DNA of 64,000 nucleotides. Source: Antedon mediterranea. Lineage: Eukaryota; Echinodermata; Crinoidea; Comatulida; Antedonidae. The translations under genes were made by a program, and so were the position numbers. The first letter of the stretch is position 1. Every line of letters starts with the position of its first letter. This document shows positions 1-12,400 of this stretch, piece after piece. The DNA lies in contig NC_092671.1 in the NCBI RefSeq assembly GCF_964355755.1, positions 5,095,001-5,159,000 of the forward strand. The letters run 5' to 3'. The notes under the pieces are model-generated. The model was given only the letters and a program-made list of their open reading frames with translations, was not told where the DNA came from and ran no database searches.

Positions 1-408
1 ATTCTCTGCCTATACTGTAAGTAAAGTATTAAATCATCCAATTAAAAGTTAACCTGCTGATAAAATGCATTATCACTTTTTGCACATTTACAATATATTT
101 GCCATTAAATTAAATGTCAACCATTTTTTAAATCAATATTTCTGTTATGCCCAGTAAGCAGTATCTGCTGACCATGTTTTGTTTTTCCTTTCTGGCAACA
201 ATTTAAAATGCTACTAGTTGACAACTCTGATTTCCTCCATGACTGGTAACACCTCCCATTTATGTGTTTTCACAAATTGGGGTCAAAATCACATAAGGGT
301 CAGGAAGGGTAAATTTTAATTTAAAACTTTGCACATATGTATTTTTAGGATAAACCTTTTGTGAAAGAAAGATTGTCTAATGGTGTTTTTAATTACAAAT
401 TTATTTAG

Positions 409-492
409 CTGATGAAGTAGGAGAAATAGATGTGTTTAAGTTTGGATGTAGTAGGAAATTGGTTGTCAGTCTTAAGAAATTAAAGTTTGAAG
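409..492 (+). CDS. First senataxin-like exon in the window
   Basis: Acceptor TTTATTTAG precedes 409 and donor GAAG|GTAAGA follows 492. It reads (A)DEVGEIDVFKFGCSRKLVVSLKKLKFE and ends in phase 1 with a single g. Both candidate downstream acceptors (1977 and 3002) begin with 'at', so both give an Asp at the junction. Upstream exons lie outside the window; nothing else in 1-408 looks coding. Confidence 0.6.
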
Positions 493-3400
493 GTAAGACA
501 AACACAGCTGTAGGAATTAACAATAGCATTGTTAAAAGTGTGCATGATGTCAATACAGCAGTGACAGTAGTGTTTTGCACAGACAGCAGCCCTAAGTTCT
601 CTCTTAAGACTTGTGTAAAAGGGAATCACATTTTTGTTAAAGCATTTTATTTTGCACCGTTGAACATTAATTAAAGATGTATTGTCCCCCTGAAAAAATT
701 ATTCTTAAAACATTTTTTTTTAATATTCCATTTTAATGTACTGTAACATAATATTTATCCCCTTTGACCAAAAATTTGATTGAAAAAAAAAATGTATTTA
801 CCTGAAAAATGTAATTTAAAGCAAAAAATGGTCAAAGTGGCTGCCACAATGGATTTTTGGTTGAATTTAACCATTTATTTTCTCATTGATTGAAAACATT
901 TTTTTTCCCCGTTTTTTTGTCTATGGAAGTTATTAACTTTATTAAAACTACAAAATAACAATAGCATATTCAAAGTCTGATTAAATTAATCTTCATTTTC
1001 ATGTTTTTGGGGGACAATACATCTTTAATTAAAGATACTAGACCTACAATTGTTGACGTTTGTAAAAGTAGGGCATATATCTTACTTTAAAAATATTAAA
1101 CCAGGTCATTCCTTTTCTTAAATGTACGTTTTATGGTAAATTATGATAAAAAGAGAGAAACAATGCATTACCTAAGTGGCTCGCGTCGAATGTCCTCTAG
1201 TGGACGGTCTTAGGCCTAGTTTATATAGAATCATTTTTGTAAGGCTAACTGCTAAATAGCGGTAATGTACGAACATCGTACACTATCTTTAGGCCTAGCC
1301 TGACATTTTCTTGTTACTAATTCAATTGTCTTTCATTTTTTGGCAAAATCTGTTAATAATAATTGGGAAAGACCTGGTATTTTCGCTAAAAAGTTATGGT
1401 TCTTTTATTTGGTTATCTTTCACACAATCGATCGAATTGAGTGCATCACAATGAAGATCAATCTGCGCGCAATGCATGTTGGGATTAATAGCGGGCCGCT
1501 ATAATTACTAGAGTTCCCTTAATTTTCTACCGTTTAAAGATTATTATTATTATTGCAATAGGTTCATATAGTATTTATGTTTACATAAAGCAAAAAAATG
1601 TAGGTCTAGTGTCTTTAAGTTTCCACAGCAAGTTTTCTTACCCAGTGTAAAAAAAAAACATTTTTTAACATGTTGTTGTATATGAATAAACAATAATACT
1701 ATTTGTATTCTTGAATCTTGGCCATACTAAAATAATTGACATCATCAAACCACACTATTAAATCATCTGGGATATACTGTACTAATAACTATACTATAGT
1801 AGACTGGGATAGAGGTGTTCATATTTCCAAGTAGTATTTGAAACTGAGACGCTCTACTTGGATGTAAAACAAAAAGTTATATGTCTTTTTACAGTTTTTC
1901 TACCAAACTGGTAGTAAGAATTATTAAAAGGAATGAAGTTGAAACCTTTACAACACCACGTTCAATTATTTTACAGATATAGAGTCATATTCTGAACAAA
2001 CTAGTTATATTCCTAATGACAACAGTCGCCCGGAGCATGGAAGAGAAAATTATAACAAACACAAAGTAGTTAAACAAGAAAAAACCTTGTTATACTCTGA
2101 ACAGTTTTCTACTGATGTTAGTGACCAAGACATTTTTCCGCAAGACCTTCAAGCATATCCTGAACATCACAGTTACCAAGACATTTTTCCACAAGACACT
2201 CAAGTATATCCTGAACATCACAGTGACCAAGACACTCTTTCACCACAAGACATTCAAGCATATCCTGAACATTACAGTGACCAAGAAACTCTTCCACAAG
2301 ACACTCAAGTATATCCTGAAGATTACAGTGACCAAGAAACTCTTGCACAAGACACTCAAGTATATCCTGAACATTACAGTGACCAAGAAACTCTTCCACA
2401 AGACACTCAAGTATATCCTGAAGATTACAGTGACCAAGAAACTCTTGCACAAGACACTCAAGCATATCCTGAACATTACAGTGACCAAGAAACTCTTCCA
2501 CAAGACACTCAAGCATATTCAGAACATCACAGTGACCAAGAAACTCTTCTACAAGACACTCAAGCATATCCTGAACATCACAGTGACCAAGACACTCTTC
2601 CACAAGACACTCAAGCATATCCTGAACATCACAGTGACCAAGACACTCTTCCACAAGACACTCAAGCATATTCAGAACATCACAGTGACCAAGAAACTCT
2701 TCCACAAGACACTCAAGCATATCCAGAACATCACAGTGACCAAGAAACTCTTCTACAAGACACTCAAGCATATCCTGAACATCACAGTGACCAAGACACT
2801 CTTCTACAAGACACTCAAGCATATCCAGAACATTACAGTGACCAAGAAACTCTTCCACAAGACACTCAAGCATATCCAGAACATCACAGTGACCAAGACA
2901 CTCTTCTACAAGACACTCAAGCATATCCAGAACATTACAGTGACCAAGAAAATCTTATTCTGAACATCCACAACATACTTATAAGCATTTTGTTTTGCAA
3001 GATAGCACTAGTGAAACATCTCCTACACATAGTAGTGATGAATCTGATAAAATGAACAACGCTAAACATGTTTCACCAAGTATGAAAAATGAAAATACTA
3101 AACCTTCACTATCAAATGTGTTAAATTCTGTAATTCAGCGTTTAAAAGGTTCTCCTGTTCGTAAAAAAATAAAGGCGGTTCTAACAAGTAAGAAACAAAA
3201 GAGACATGAAGGAAGTAATTCAGATTCGAACAGAAATGAAAGAAGACATTTGGAATTTCCAACTGACGGCCTATCAACTTCCAGCAGTTCTAATGCAGAA
3301 ATTTCTGATTTTTCTCCAAATGATAAAAGTGTTTATAAATACACAGATGAAAGGATTCGTGATGTTAAATATAATTCCCAAAAAAAAGCGGTCATTTTAA

Positions 3401-6400
3401 ATGAGAAAATAAAATCTATGAAAGAAAAAAGAAAAAGCAGATGTATTGGTGAAACAGCAGCAGAACCGTCAACAAGCAGCTCATCTGAAGAAATAGTTTA
3501 TTCTAATTCTAAGAGTTGCCAAGTAAGCTCAGTACAAGAAACTGCTGATCATAAGTTTAAAGTAAGAAATATAGAAGAAAGTTCAAACTTAGAAGAAATA
3601 ACATTATCAAGTGATACTTTAAGTACCAGTGACATCGAGGCAGGGCTAGATTTACCAATAAGTACTGAAAAAGTTGCAGTGGCTAAAAAAAGTTGGAAGA
3701 TAGAAGTAGTTTCTTTAATATCAGATTCAGATACTGACACTAATTCTGTATTAAAATCTGTACCAGAGACTGGTAACAGAAGTGACCTTATGCCACAAAG
3801 ACTGGAAAGTGAACAAAGTAAAAAAACACCTGTAAATCACCACCATCAAACGTATGTTAATGCAATAAAAGAGGTTGCCAGTACATCCAAAGTTACATCT
3901 ACAGGAGCTGTCAATTTGAAAATTCATAAACAAGTTAGATCAGAACAGGCAGTCACTGCTGGTCTTCAAAGTACAGCTGCCTCTACAGTTGCCCATAAAC
4001 AAGTTAGATCAGAACAGGGAGTCACTGCTGGTCTTCAACAGACAGCTGTATCTACAGTTGCCCAACATCAAGTTAGATCAGAACAGGTAGCCACTGTTGG
4101 TCGTCAAAGTACAGCTGTCTCTACAGTTGCCCAACATCAAGTTAGATCAAAACAGGTAGCCACTGTTGGTTGTCAAGGTACAGCTGTCTCTACAGTTGCC
4201 CAACATCAAGTTAGATCAGAACAGGTAGCCACTGTTGGTCGTCAAAGTACAGCTGTCTCTACAGTTGCCCAACACCAAGTTAGATCAGAACAGGCAGCCA
4301 CTGTTGGTTGTCAAAGTACAGCTGTCTCTACAGTTGCCCAACATCAAGTTAGATCAAAACAGGTAGCCACTGTTGGTTGTCAAAGTACAGCTGTCTCTAC
4401 AGTTGCCCAACATCAAGTTAGATCAAAACAGGTAGCCACTGTTGGTTGTCAAGGTACAGCTGTCTCTACAGTTGCCCAACATCAAGTTAGATCAAAACAG
4501 GTAGCCACTGCTGGTCATTATCAAAGAACAGCTGTATCTACAGTTGCCCAACACCAAGTTAGATCAGAACAGGCAGCCACTGTTGGTTGTCAAAGTACAG
4601 CTGTCTCTACAGTTGCCCAACATCAAGTTAGATCAAAACAGGTAGCCACTGTTGGTTGTCAAGGTACAGCTGTCTCTACAGTTGCCCAACATCAAGTTAG
4701 ATCAAAACAGGTAGCCACTGCTGGTCATTATCAAAGAACAGCTGTATCTACAGTTGCCCAACACCAAGTTAGATCAGAACAGGCAGCCACTGTTGGTTGT
4801 CAAGGTACAGCTGTCTCTACAGTTGCCCAACATCAAGTTAGATCAAAACAGGTAGCCACTGCTGGTCATTATCAAAGAACAGCTGTCTCTACATTTGCTC
4901 AACACCAAGTTAGATCAGAACAGGCAGCCACTGTTGGTCGTCAAAGTACAGCTGTCTCTACAGTTGCCCAACATCAAGTTAGATCAGAACAGGTAGCCAC
5001 TGCTGGTCATTATCAAAGAACAGCTGTCTCTACAGTTGGCCAACATCAAGTTAGATCAGAACAGGTAGCCACTGCGGGTCATTATCAAAGAACAGCTGTC
5101 TCTACAGTTGCCCAGCACCAGAGATCCTCAGAAAGTGGAGAACATAATGTCCATAGATGGCAGAGTGTTGAAATCAATCTTAAACCCACTTATAATGTTA
5201 AGTGTGAAGGTCTTGTTAATGTCATCTTGCACTGGAAACCTGAGTGGTTAGAACAACATGAAGGTAATTGTTTGTTTTTTTTTATTATTATTATTATTTC
5301 TTAGTTGAAAGGTATTCTCCAGTTTCATTCGTCAAAATTTGTATAGCACAGAACAAATCCTAGACATACTCACTTTTAATAATCTCTTTTCTTGAATGCT
5401 GACACTTTATAATTCTCCTATAAACCACTTCCAAAAACTTTTGTTTCAATTACCTTCCTCATTACATCAATTAGCTGTTACTGAATCTCTTCCCTATCTT
5501 TATCATCTATTGACTCTCTTCCTGCTATTTATCTTTAATTCTTTTTTTGTTTTGAATATTTAATTTAATTTATTTTATATACAATAATTGTTTTTTTGTT
5601 GTATATACATGTCTAAATATATTGTTTATTATATATTTATTTTAGTTAATATCATGGAACTGCTGACTCTTGTAGTTATAGTAATCTTGTTTGCTTTAGA
5701 AGTCTCTGACCAGTTCATATCTGTATATTTTATATTATGGTTTGTTGGTAAAAAATTCTCAGTGAAAATTCCAACAAGCATTCTAGGTACTTTATATAAC
5801 TGAGTTTTATAAAGTATTAGGGGACTATTTAAATGTCTACTGAATTATACTTTTGATATTCTTATATAGTGAGACAAGAAGAAATTCTCAGGCCCTTGGG
5901 GTTGAATGTTCCATTGAGAGAAAATCCTAATCTGTTTAGTTCCATTGATGAATACTACAGAGGGTTTGTGCCACTGCTTCTCCTAGAAACTTGGAGTGAA
6001 GTAAGTTTTGTTGAGTAACAATTGTTTGTGAAGTTGCATAGAGAAAGAGACAAAGTGCTGGTTCTTCCAGTCTATGGTCGCACAGAAAAAGCTTATCTTT
6101 CAGGCCACGGTTTCACAAAAAGAGCTGGTTCTTTCAGGGTATAGTCGCACAGAAAGAGCTTATCTTTCAGTCCACAGTTTCACAGAAAGAGATGGTTCTT
6201 TCAGGCTATGGTCGCACAGAAAGAGCTTATCTTTCCGGCTACGGTTTCACAGAAAGAGCTAGTTATTTCAGACTATGGTTTTTACAGAAAGAGATGGTTC
6301 GTTGAGACTTATGGTCACTTAGAAAGAGCTGGTTCTTTCAGGCTATGGTTTTTACAGAAAGAGCTGGTTATTTCAGACTACGGTTTTTACAGAAAGAGCT

Positions 6401-9400
6401 GGTTATTTCAGACTATGGTTTCTACAGAAAGAGCTGGTTCTTTCATGCTATGGTCACATAGAAAGAGCTGGTTCTTTCAGGTTATGGTCACACAGAAAGA
6501 GCTAATTCTTTCAGGCTATGGTCGCACAGAAAGAGCTGGTTCTTTCAGACTATGATCACATAGAAAGAGCTGGTTCTTTCAGGCTATGGTCGCACAGAAA
6601 GAGCTGGTTCTTTCAGACTATGATCACATAGAAAGAGCTGGTTCTTTCAGGCTATGGTCGCACAGAAAGAGTTGGTTCTTTCAGACTATGATCACATAGA
6701 AAGAGCTGGTTCTTGTGTGTTTAATGTACTGTTTCTGATTTCAGGTAGTTCAGGAATACCCTCAAAACAAAAAAAACAAATTACGTTGTCGATGCATAGG
6801 GTGTCCTGGTTGCTTTATAAAATGCCAGGGTAAGATTTTATTTATTATTTAGAAAGAATTCAAACCTTCCAACTTTTCCAATTAGAATAGAATGTTGTTC
6901 CTTGTGGTCAGTTTTGATTTTTCTTTTTTAGCAATGTCAGGAGAACAGGAGACATACCCAGCGGTCAGTGATTTAGTTATCTTGTCACCGAATAAACCTA
7001 GAAAGGACAACAACTACTTTGTATTTGGTATCATACGTGATCGGAAAATTGAAAATGTGTTAAAAGATAAAAAAACAGGTGCGAATAAAATAAATGAAGG
7101 GAATATTCTGTAATAGTGTTTTTGGAAAGAGAAATAATTTCATCACTTCAAGGAAAATGTTTTCTAATATAGTAGTGCTATATCCTATAGCCATGAAATC
7201 TATGCAGATTGAAGGATCTCAATAGTTATGGTGGTGGAAGAAGTCTTCTTGAATAACAACATCAGAACACTTATGGCGTGTGTGCACTTAAAAGAACCCA
7301 TTGCATGAAGAGTATGGGGTTACTTCAGTATCCAGTTGTGTTTACAGCAGTTCATGATGTTTTATTTATTATTTATACCGGGTGACCTCTTCCGTCAAAG
7401 ACTGGTCTCCCAGACGGCCCAGATATGATGAGTGGACGTGTGTGAAAAGTAATTTGTTTGTTTTTTCAATATATGTTTCTATTTATAAGAAATTTTAATT
7501 TAATTTTTTTCTTTTTAACAGTTAAATTGATTTACAAGTTGCAAATAGAGACAGACATTTCACAATATATTTCTTATGATGTTGATATGAAAATGCAGGT
7601 ATGTTTAAAAATATATTGTCCTTCTGGACAAATGTTTAATTTTATTGTCATATAATAGTTTAATATTTACTTTGATCAAGAATTGGATTGAGAAAGAAAT
7701 TATTTACATGAAAAAGGGTAAGGTTGAAGTGAAAAATCAACTGGACAGGTTAAATTGGTTAAATTTTACTGTTTGTCTTTATAAAACTGCAAGCAAATCT
7801 GATTTTATTAAGTGATGTTACAGTGAAATCAAGAGTTGTAAGAGACACATCACATATTTTAATGGATTTATTTTTGTGCTTGTAGGTTGTTGCAAGTTTG
7901 GTTTCAAATCTGCGAGTCTTTTCTATTATTGAAGATCTACCGAAACTTGTACTGGCGCGAGATATTTTGTACCCCAGAAAACGGCGTAAAATACAGACAA
8001 TCCCTAGCCTTTGTCCAATCACAACGGTTTGTACACTTTAGTTTTCAATAACAGTGTAAAGACATTTAATAATATTTTTGAATGACTGTTTATATTTGTT
8101 GAACATTCGATTTGAATTTGTGGCACTTACAAAAAATGGTGCGGTCCAGAAACAATATCTTAATATAAAATGTAAACAAAAACAAACATAACTTATAATA
8201 AAGTTATATTTGACATTGTTTAAATGAAAAATATATTTTTTTTTATAGCTTCCTACCAAATATTTCCCAAATTTAGGCAAAGTTGCTTACCACTAACGTC
8301 CTATTTCTGTCATATTCTAGACTTGAATCCACAATCTCTCAATCACTAGTAATTATAATTTTGTTTTTGTTATTATTTAGAAGCTTAACGATTCTCAAAC
8401 AAAAGCTGCAGATAACATTTTTACCTGTGTTGAGAGTGCGTATGGAATCCCTCATATCAATTTACTGCATGGTCCGCCAGGCACTGGAAAAACACGGACA
8501 ATTGTTAACATCATTGAAAGAATTTTAAAGGCAAGTCATTTTTTCCTTTGCATTCATTTTTTTGTTTTACAATCTCTATTTGTGAAGGTTCATAAGTTTG
8601 GGACCCCTTATTGGAAAGATAGCCAACTACTTCCTAAATATAACTAAACCTAACCCTCTAAATAATCTCTCTCTCACTATAAAGTAAAAGAACTTGCTAA
8701 TGGGATTCGAACCACATACATTGACATGTAAAGTCCACAGTCTAATTCACTTGACTACACAGACGGATCGATAGAAACAGTTTCCAATAGCAAATTGTAG
8801 TTTCATTTCATTTTCATTTCAAAAGACATTTATTTTCCTCCATGCATTACAATACAAAATAGTATACAGAAATGATAATGTAAAATAATTAAGATTATGA
8901 TGATTGTTGGATGGACAAAAGAAAAGAGAATAAAAATAAAAAAATAGGCTATGAAGGAAGATCATAATCTCGAGAAGATGTGGGTATCTTGTGCTAGGTA
9001 TGCCTATGCAAATAAAATGGGTATGTGTATAACAATGGGAATTAAGAGAAACAAGCAATAAAAAAAAAGACGCACAGACAAGGGAAAAAAAAATATTTAA
9101 AATAAATAAAAAATAAATAAATAAATAGAAAAGAAGAAAAAAAAAGAATAGTTACCTCAATTCTTACGTCGCACTTTATGGATATGACTAATAAATATTC
9201 AGGTTTATTTTGTGACGTTTCATGAGGGGTCCCCAACTTATGTACGGAAAAAAATATCGCACCCTGGCTATTTTAATATCTTATATGAGTTAATATCACA
9301 TATATATACCATTATGTTTTAAAACCCTGGAATGTTAAATTTGCTCAAATATATTCTCTAATGTAAAACGGTACTTTTTATTCAATTCAAAATGACTGAC

Positions 9401-12400
9401 CTGTGGCCCTGTGTTTTCATTTTTTCAATATACTAGAAAAATCGAGAAGAAGAAAATGGGTCACTACTTCCTGGGCAGAGACCTACCACCGATAACCGGC
9501 CAAAGATCTTAGTTTGTGCTCCATCAAACACAGCTGTTGATCGGTTGGTTTCGAAGGTGGTCGAGATGTGTTTATATGAACGAAATTCATGTAAGTCTCC
9601 ATTAACTTTTTAAATTAATTAATTAAATTAAAAATTAAAATGTTTTTTCTAGTAATGATATATAAGAATAAAGATTTTGCCTTAACATTAATCCTCTGCA
9701 GTGCATGGTGAATGCCTGTGGCTTTATTCACCAATTACACTTGGGCTAAGAGCGGCAACATTTACCTTTAAAATTAAAAAAATCTTCTATCTAAGTGAAT
9801 ACAATTAAATGAAAATAAATTTTTATTGAGTTAAGTGAAATACTTAGTAAAGGAAATATCTCACTGTATGATTTGTATACAGCCACTGGTCCCTCTGTAC
9901 TGAGCAAGCCTCCCTAGGCTGGTCTAATTAATAAGATTCAATTCCTAAACTACTGTTATTCTCCATGTGTCCTTTAGTCTGCCCCTCTCGTGTCAATCGC
10001 ATTGATCGTCTTTGTGTATCTGTTACTGTTCATTTTACTGGATGAACTTTAACATTCCATAACTGGTCAAAAGTGCTTCATTTAATTTTCTTTTTTAGAT
10101 GATCAAAAATTTAACTGTGGTAAATACAATATTGTTCGTATTGGAACAAATGTTGATAGAAGGTGTATAAAGTTTCAGTTAACCACAATATTGGAAAAAC
10201 AAGTGACCAAAATGAAAGGTAAAACTTGCACCATAACAGACTTGTCAATTTTAAAAAAATATAATAATTCATGGCTTTGCAGAATAAAAAAGTTTACAGT
10301 ACGAGACAATAACAATTGTTAAAAGCACTATATAAATATGACAACATTAATAATAAAAGTTTTTTAGTAAATCTAATTTAATTTTAATAAATCTTGTCAG
10401 CAATTAGTGAGGATATACCTCATTGTGTGTGTTTTCACTGGATCTTCTTTTTTATTGTTTTAAAAAAATCAAATATACTTTTTTCTTCATTGTTATCAAC
10501 GAAATATAAAAGAAAAATCGGTCAAATAAAGAAATGTTGAGGCTATAAATTGTATTTTTATATCCAGCTTATGATGTAGAAAAGAATAGAAAAGAAATTG
10601 CCAAGTATGAACAGGAGCTTAAGGCGGTTCAAGAGAAGTGTGCCAAGTTAAGATTAAGTTCAGAAACAGCAAACTCAGATGAAGTAAGTGGGATATCTGT
10701 AATTTGATCATTTAATAAAAATATAGAGTCCATGTTTTTCCTTATGACCATTTACACAAAACAGGAGAGGACAGCCGGTATTCTCTCAGGATAGATACAA
10801 ATTCTACCTGAGACAAGCTACACGGTTTTCTACTTACTGTTACTACTTGTCTGTGTGAATCTGCCTTAAGGCTGGGTTCACACTAGGACGCAACTGCAGG
10901 ACGTAAAATGCAATGTAAGTGAGTTGACCAATGACAAACGACAGTTTTTAATAATCCATCGCGTGTGATTGGTGGAATCGCTAGCGTTGTGCGTATGTTT
11001 TTGCGTTGTGTCCTTGTTGGGACAATATGCTTCATTCTGTCATTCTGAATTACGGTAAACAGAAATTTTTACACTGACCATCACCCTTAACTGACCATAG
11101 CCAAAAAACTCAACTGACCACCATAAATGTAGTTCTTCTTTTCCGAAATTGACTAAACCACCAGCTTGCACATACTTGTTCCGCTTTCAGCTACGAATCA
11201 TGTCCTATGTGTAAACACAACCAATTGTAATTAGTTTTAGCCCGAATATTGACATGCATGGTTGAACTTCTAATTAAATACAAATGCATTATTTATTTTT
11301 TTATTTCATATGCATCCAACAGCAATTCAAATATCCCAAAAATTCTTTTTTTTTTTTCAGAATACTTAACAATTTATATTAATTTTGTGGTAAGCTTTAT
11401 GTGGGTTTTTTTTCTGTACAATTTAGCTTTTTTTCCAGCTATGACTTTGCTTGATTCAATTATTTATTTTTATTTGTTGTATAATTCTTGCAATACTGAA
11501 CATATTTTGTCAAAAAAACGTTTACTGATACATTGCTAATACCTAATTCACATAAACAAAACTAAAATCTGTCTAGAAAACTCAGAACTCTGAATCTAGA
11601 AATCCCAGATATCTGTGTTTTCTAGATCTAGAAAACCCAGATATCTGAGTTTTTTAGATCTAGAAAATTCAGATATATCTGAGATCTGAGTTTTCTAGAC
11701 ACCCTAAAATCTCCTGAGATCTTACGCTTTCACAGGCTAGTCTGGTGTAATGTAAAGGCTGTGTAAACCTCATTAGATGCTAAGATAATGATTTTATAAT
11801 CAGTGCCATTCCTATAAGCTTCAACAAGATATTTTTAATCAGATACGGAAACACTGTCACACAATTCTTACCATGATAACAATTTGTTATAATGTTACAT
11901 TTTCTAAAATTGTTTCTTTGTGTGAATCAAGTATTTGTATTTCTAATTAAAAAATTGGTGGTAATTCTCACTCAGCTTGCATACGATTTCTGTCATCCTA
12001 TCAAATAAAGTTTCGGTTAACAGGTCCAATTTGTGTGGGTTTATATATACAATATTAACACTCTTTGAAATGCAATGGTTTATTGAAACAGTTATTCTTG
12101 TATTATACACCTAGCAATTTTTTTTGTTTGGTTTCCTATATTTTAATATTTTCTTGCTCAATCAATTATCTTTTGTAGGAATGTGCGAATTTGTAACAAA
12201 TGTTGCATATGGTGTTTGTTGTGCGGATAACTAACTCGTCAAAGTGGCGAGTTCAAATCTAGTTTTTCTTACTTTTGCCAAGAAAAATCATTTTTGCAGT
12301 GTGTAACCCTTGTTATGAAATGTTTTTAATAGTGCAAGAAGGCGAAATCGAAGAGAGAAGAATTAGAAAAATGCATCAAAGTTCTAAAGAGAAAATCAAC

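Noticed and set aside
2118-2963. 268-codon minus-strand and 282-codon plus-strand frames over the 51-bp repeat
   Set aside because: Shadow frames of a stop-free multiple-of-three repeat; only the frame entered from exon 409-492 has splice support.
2941-2965. Programmed ribosomal frameshift at GAAAATCTT
   Set aside because: The bases do not form a standard slippery heptamer in the incoming frame; alternative splicing or a one-base indel explains the frame change more simply.
6074-6555. Open frames rich in ERAGSFRLWSHRK
   Set aside because: They fall wholly inside the 34-bp intronic minisatellite and overlap in two frames.
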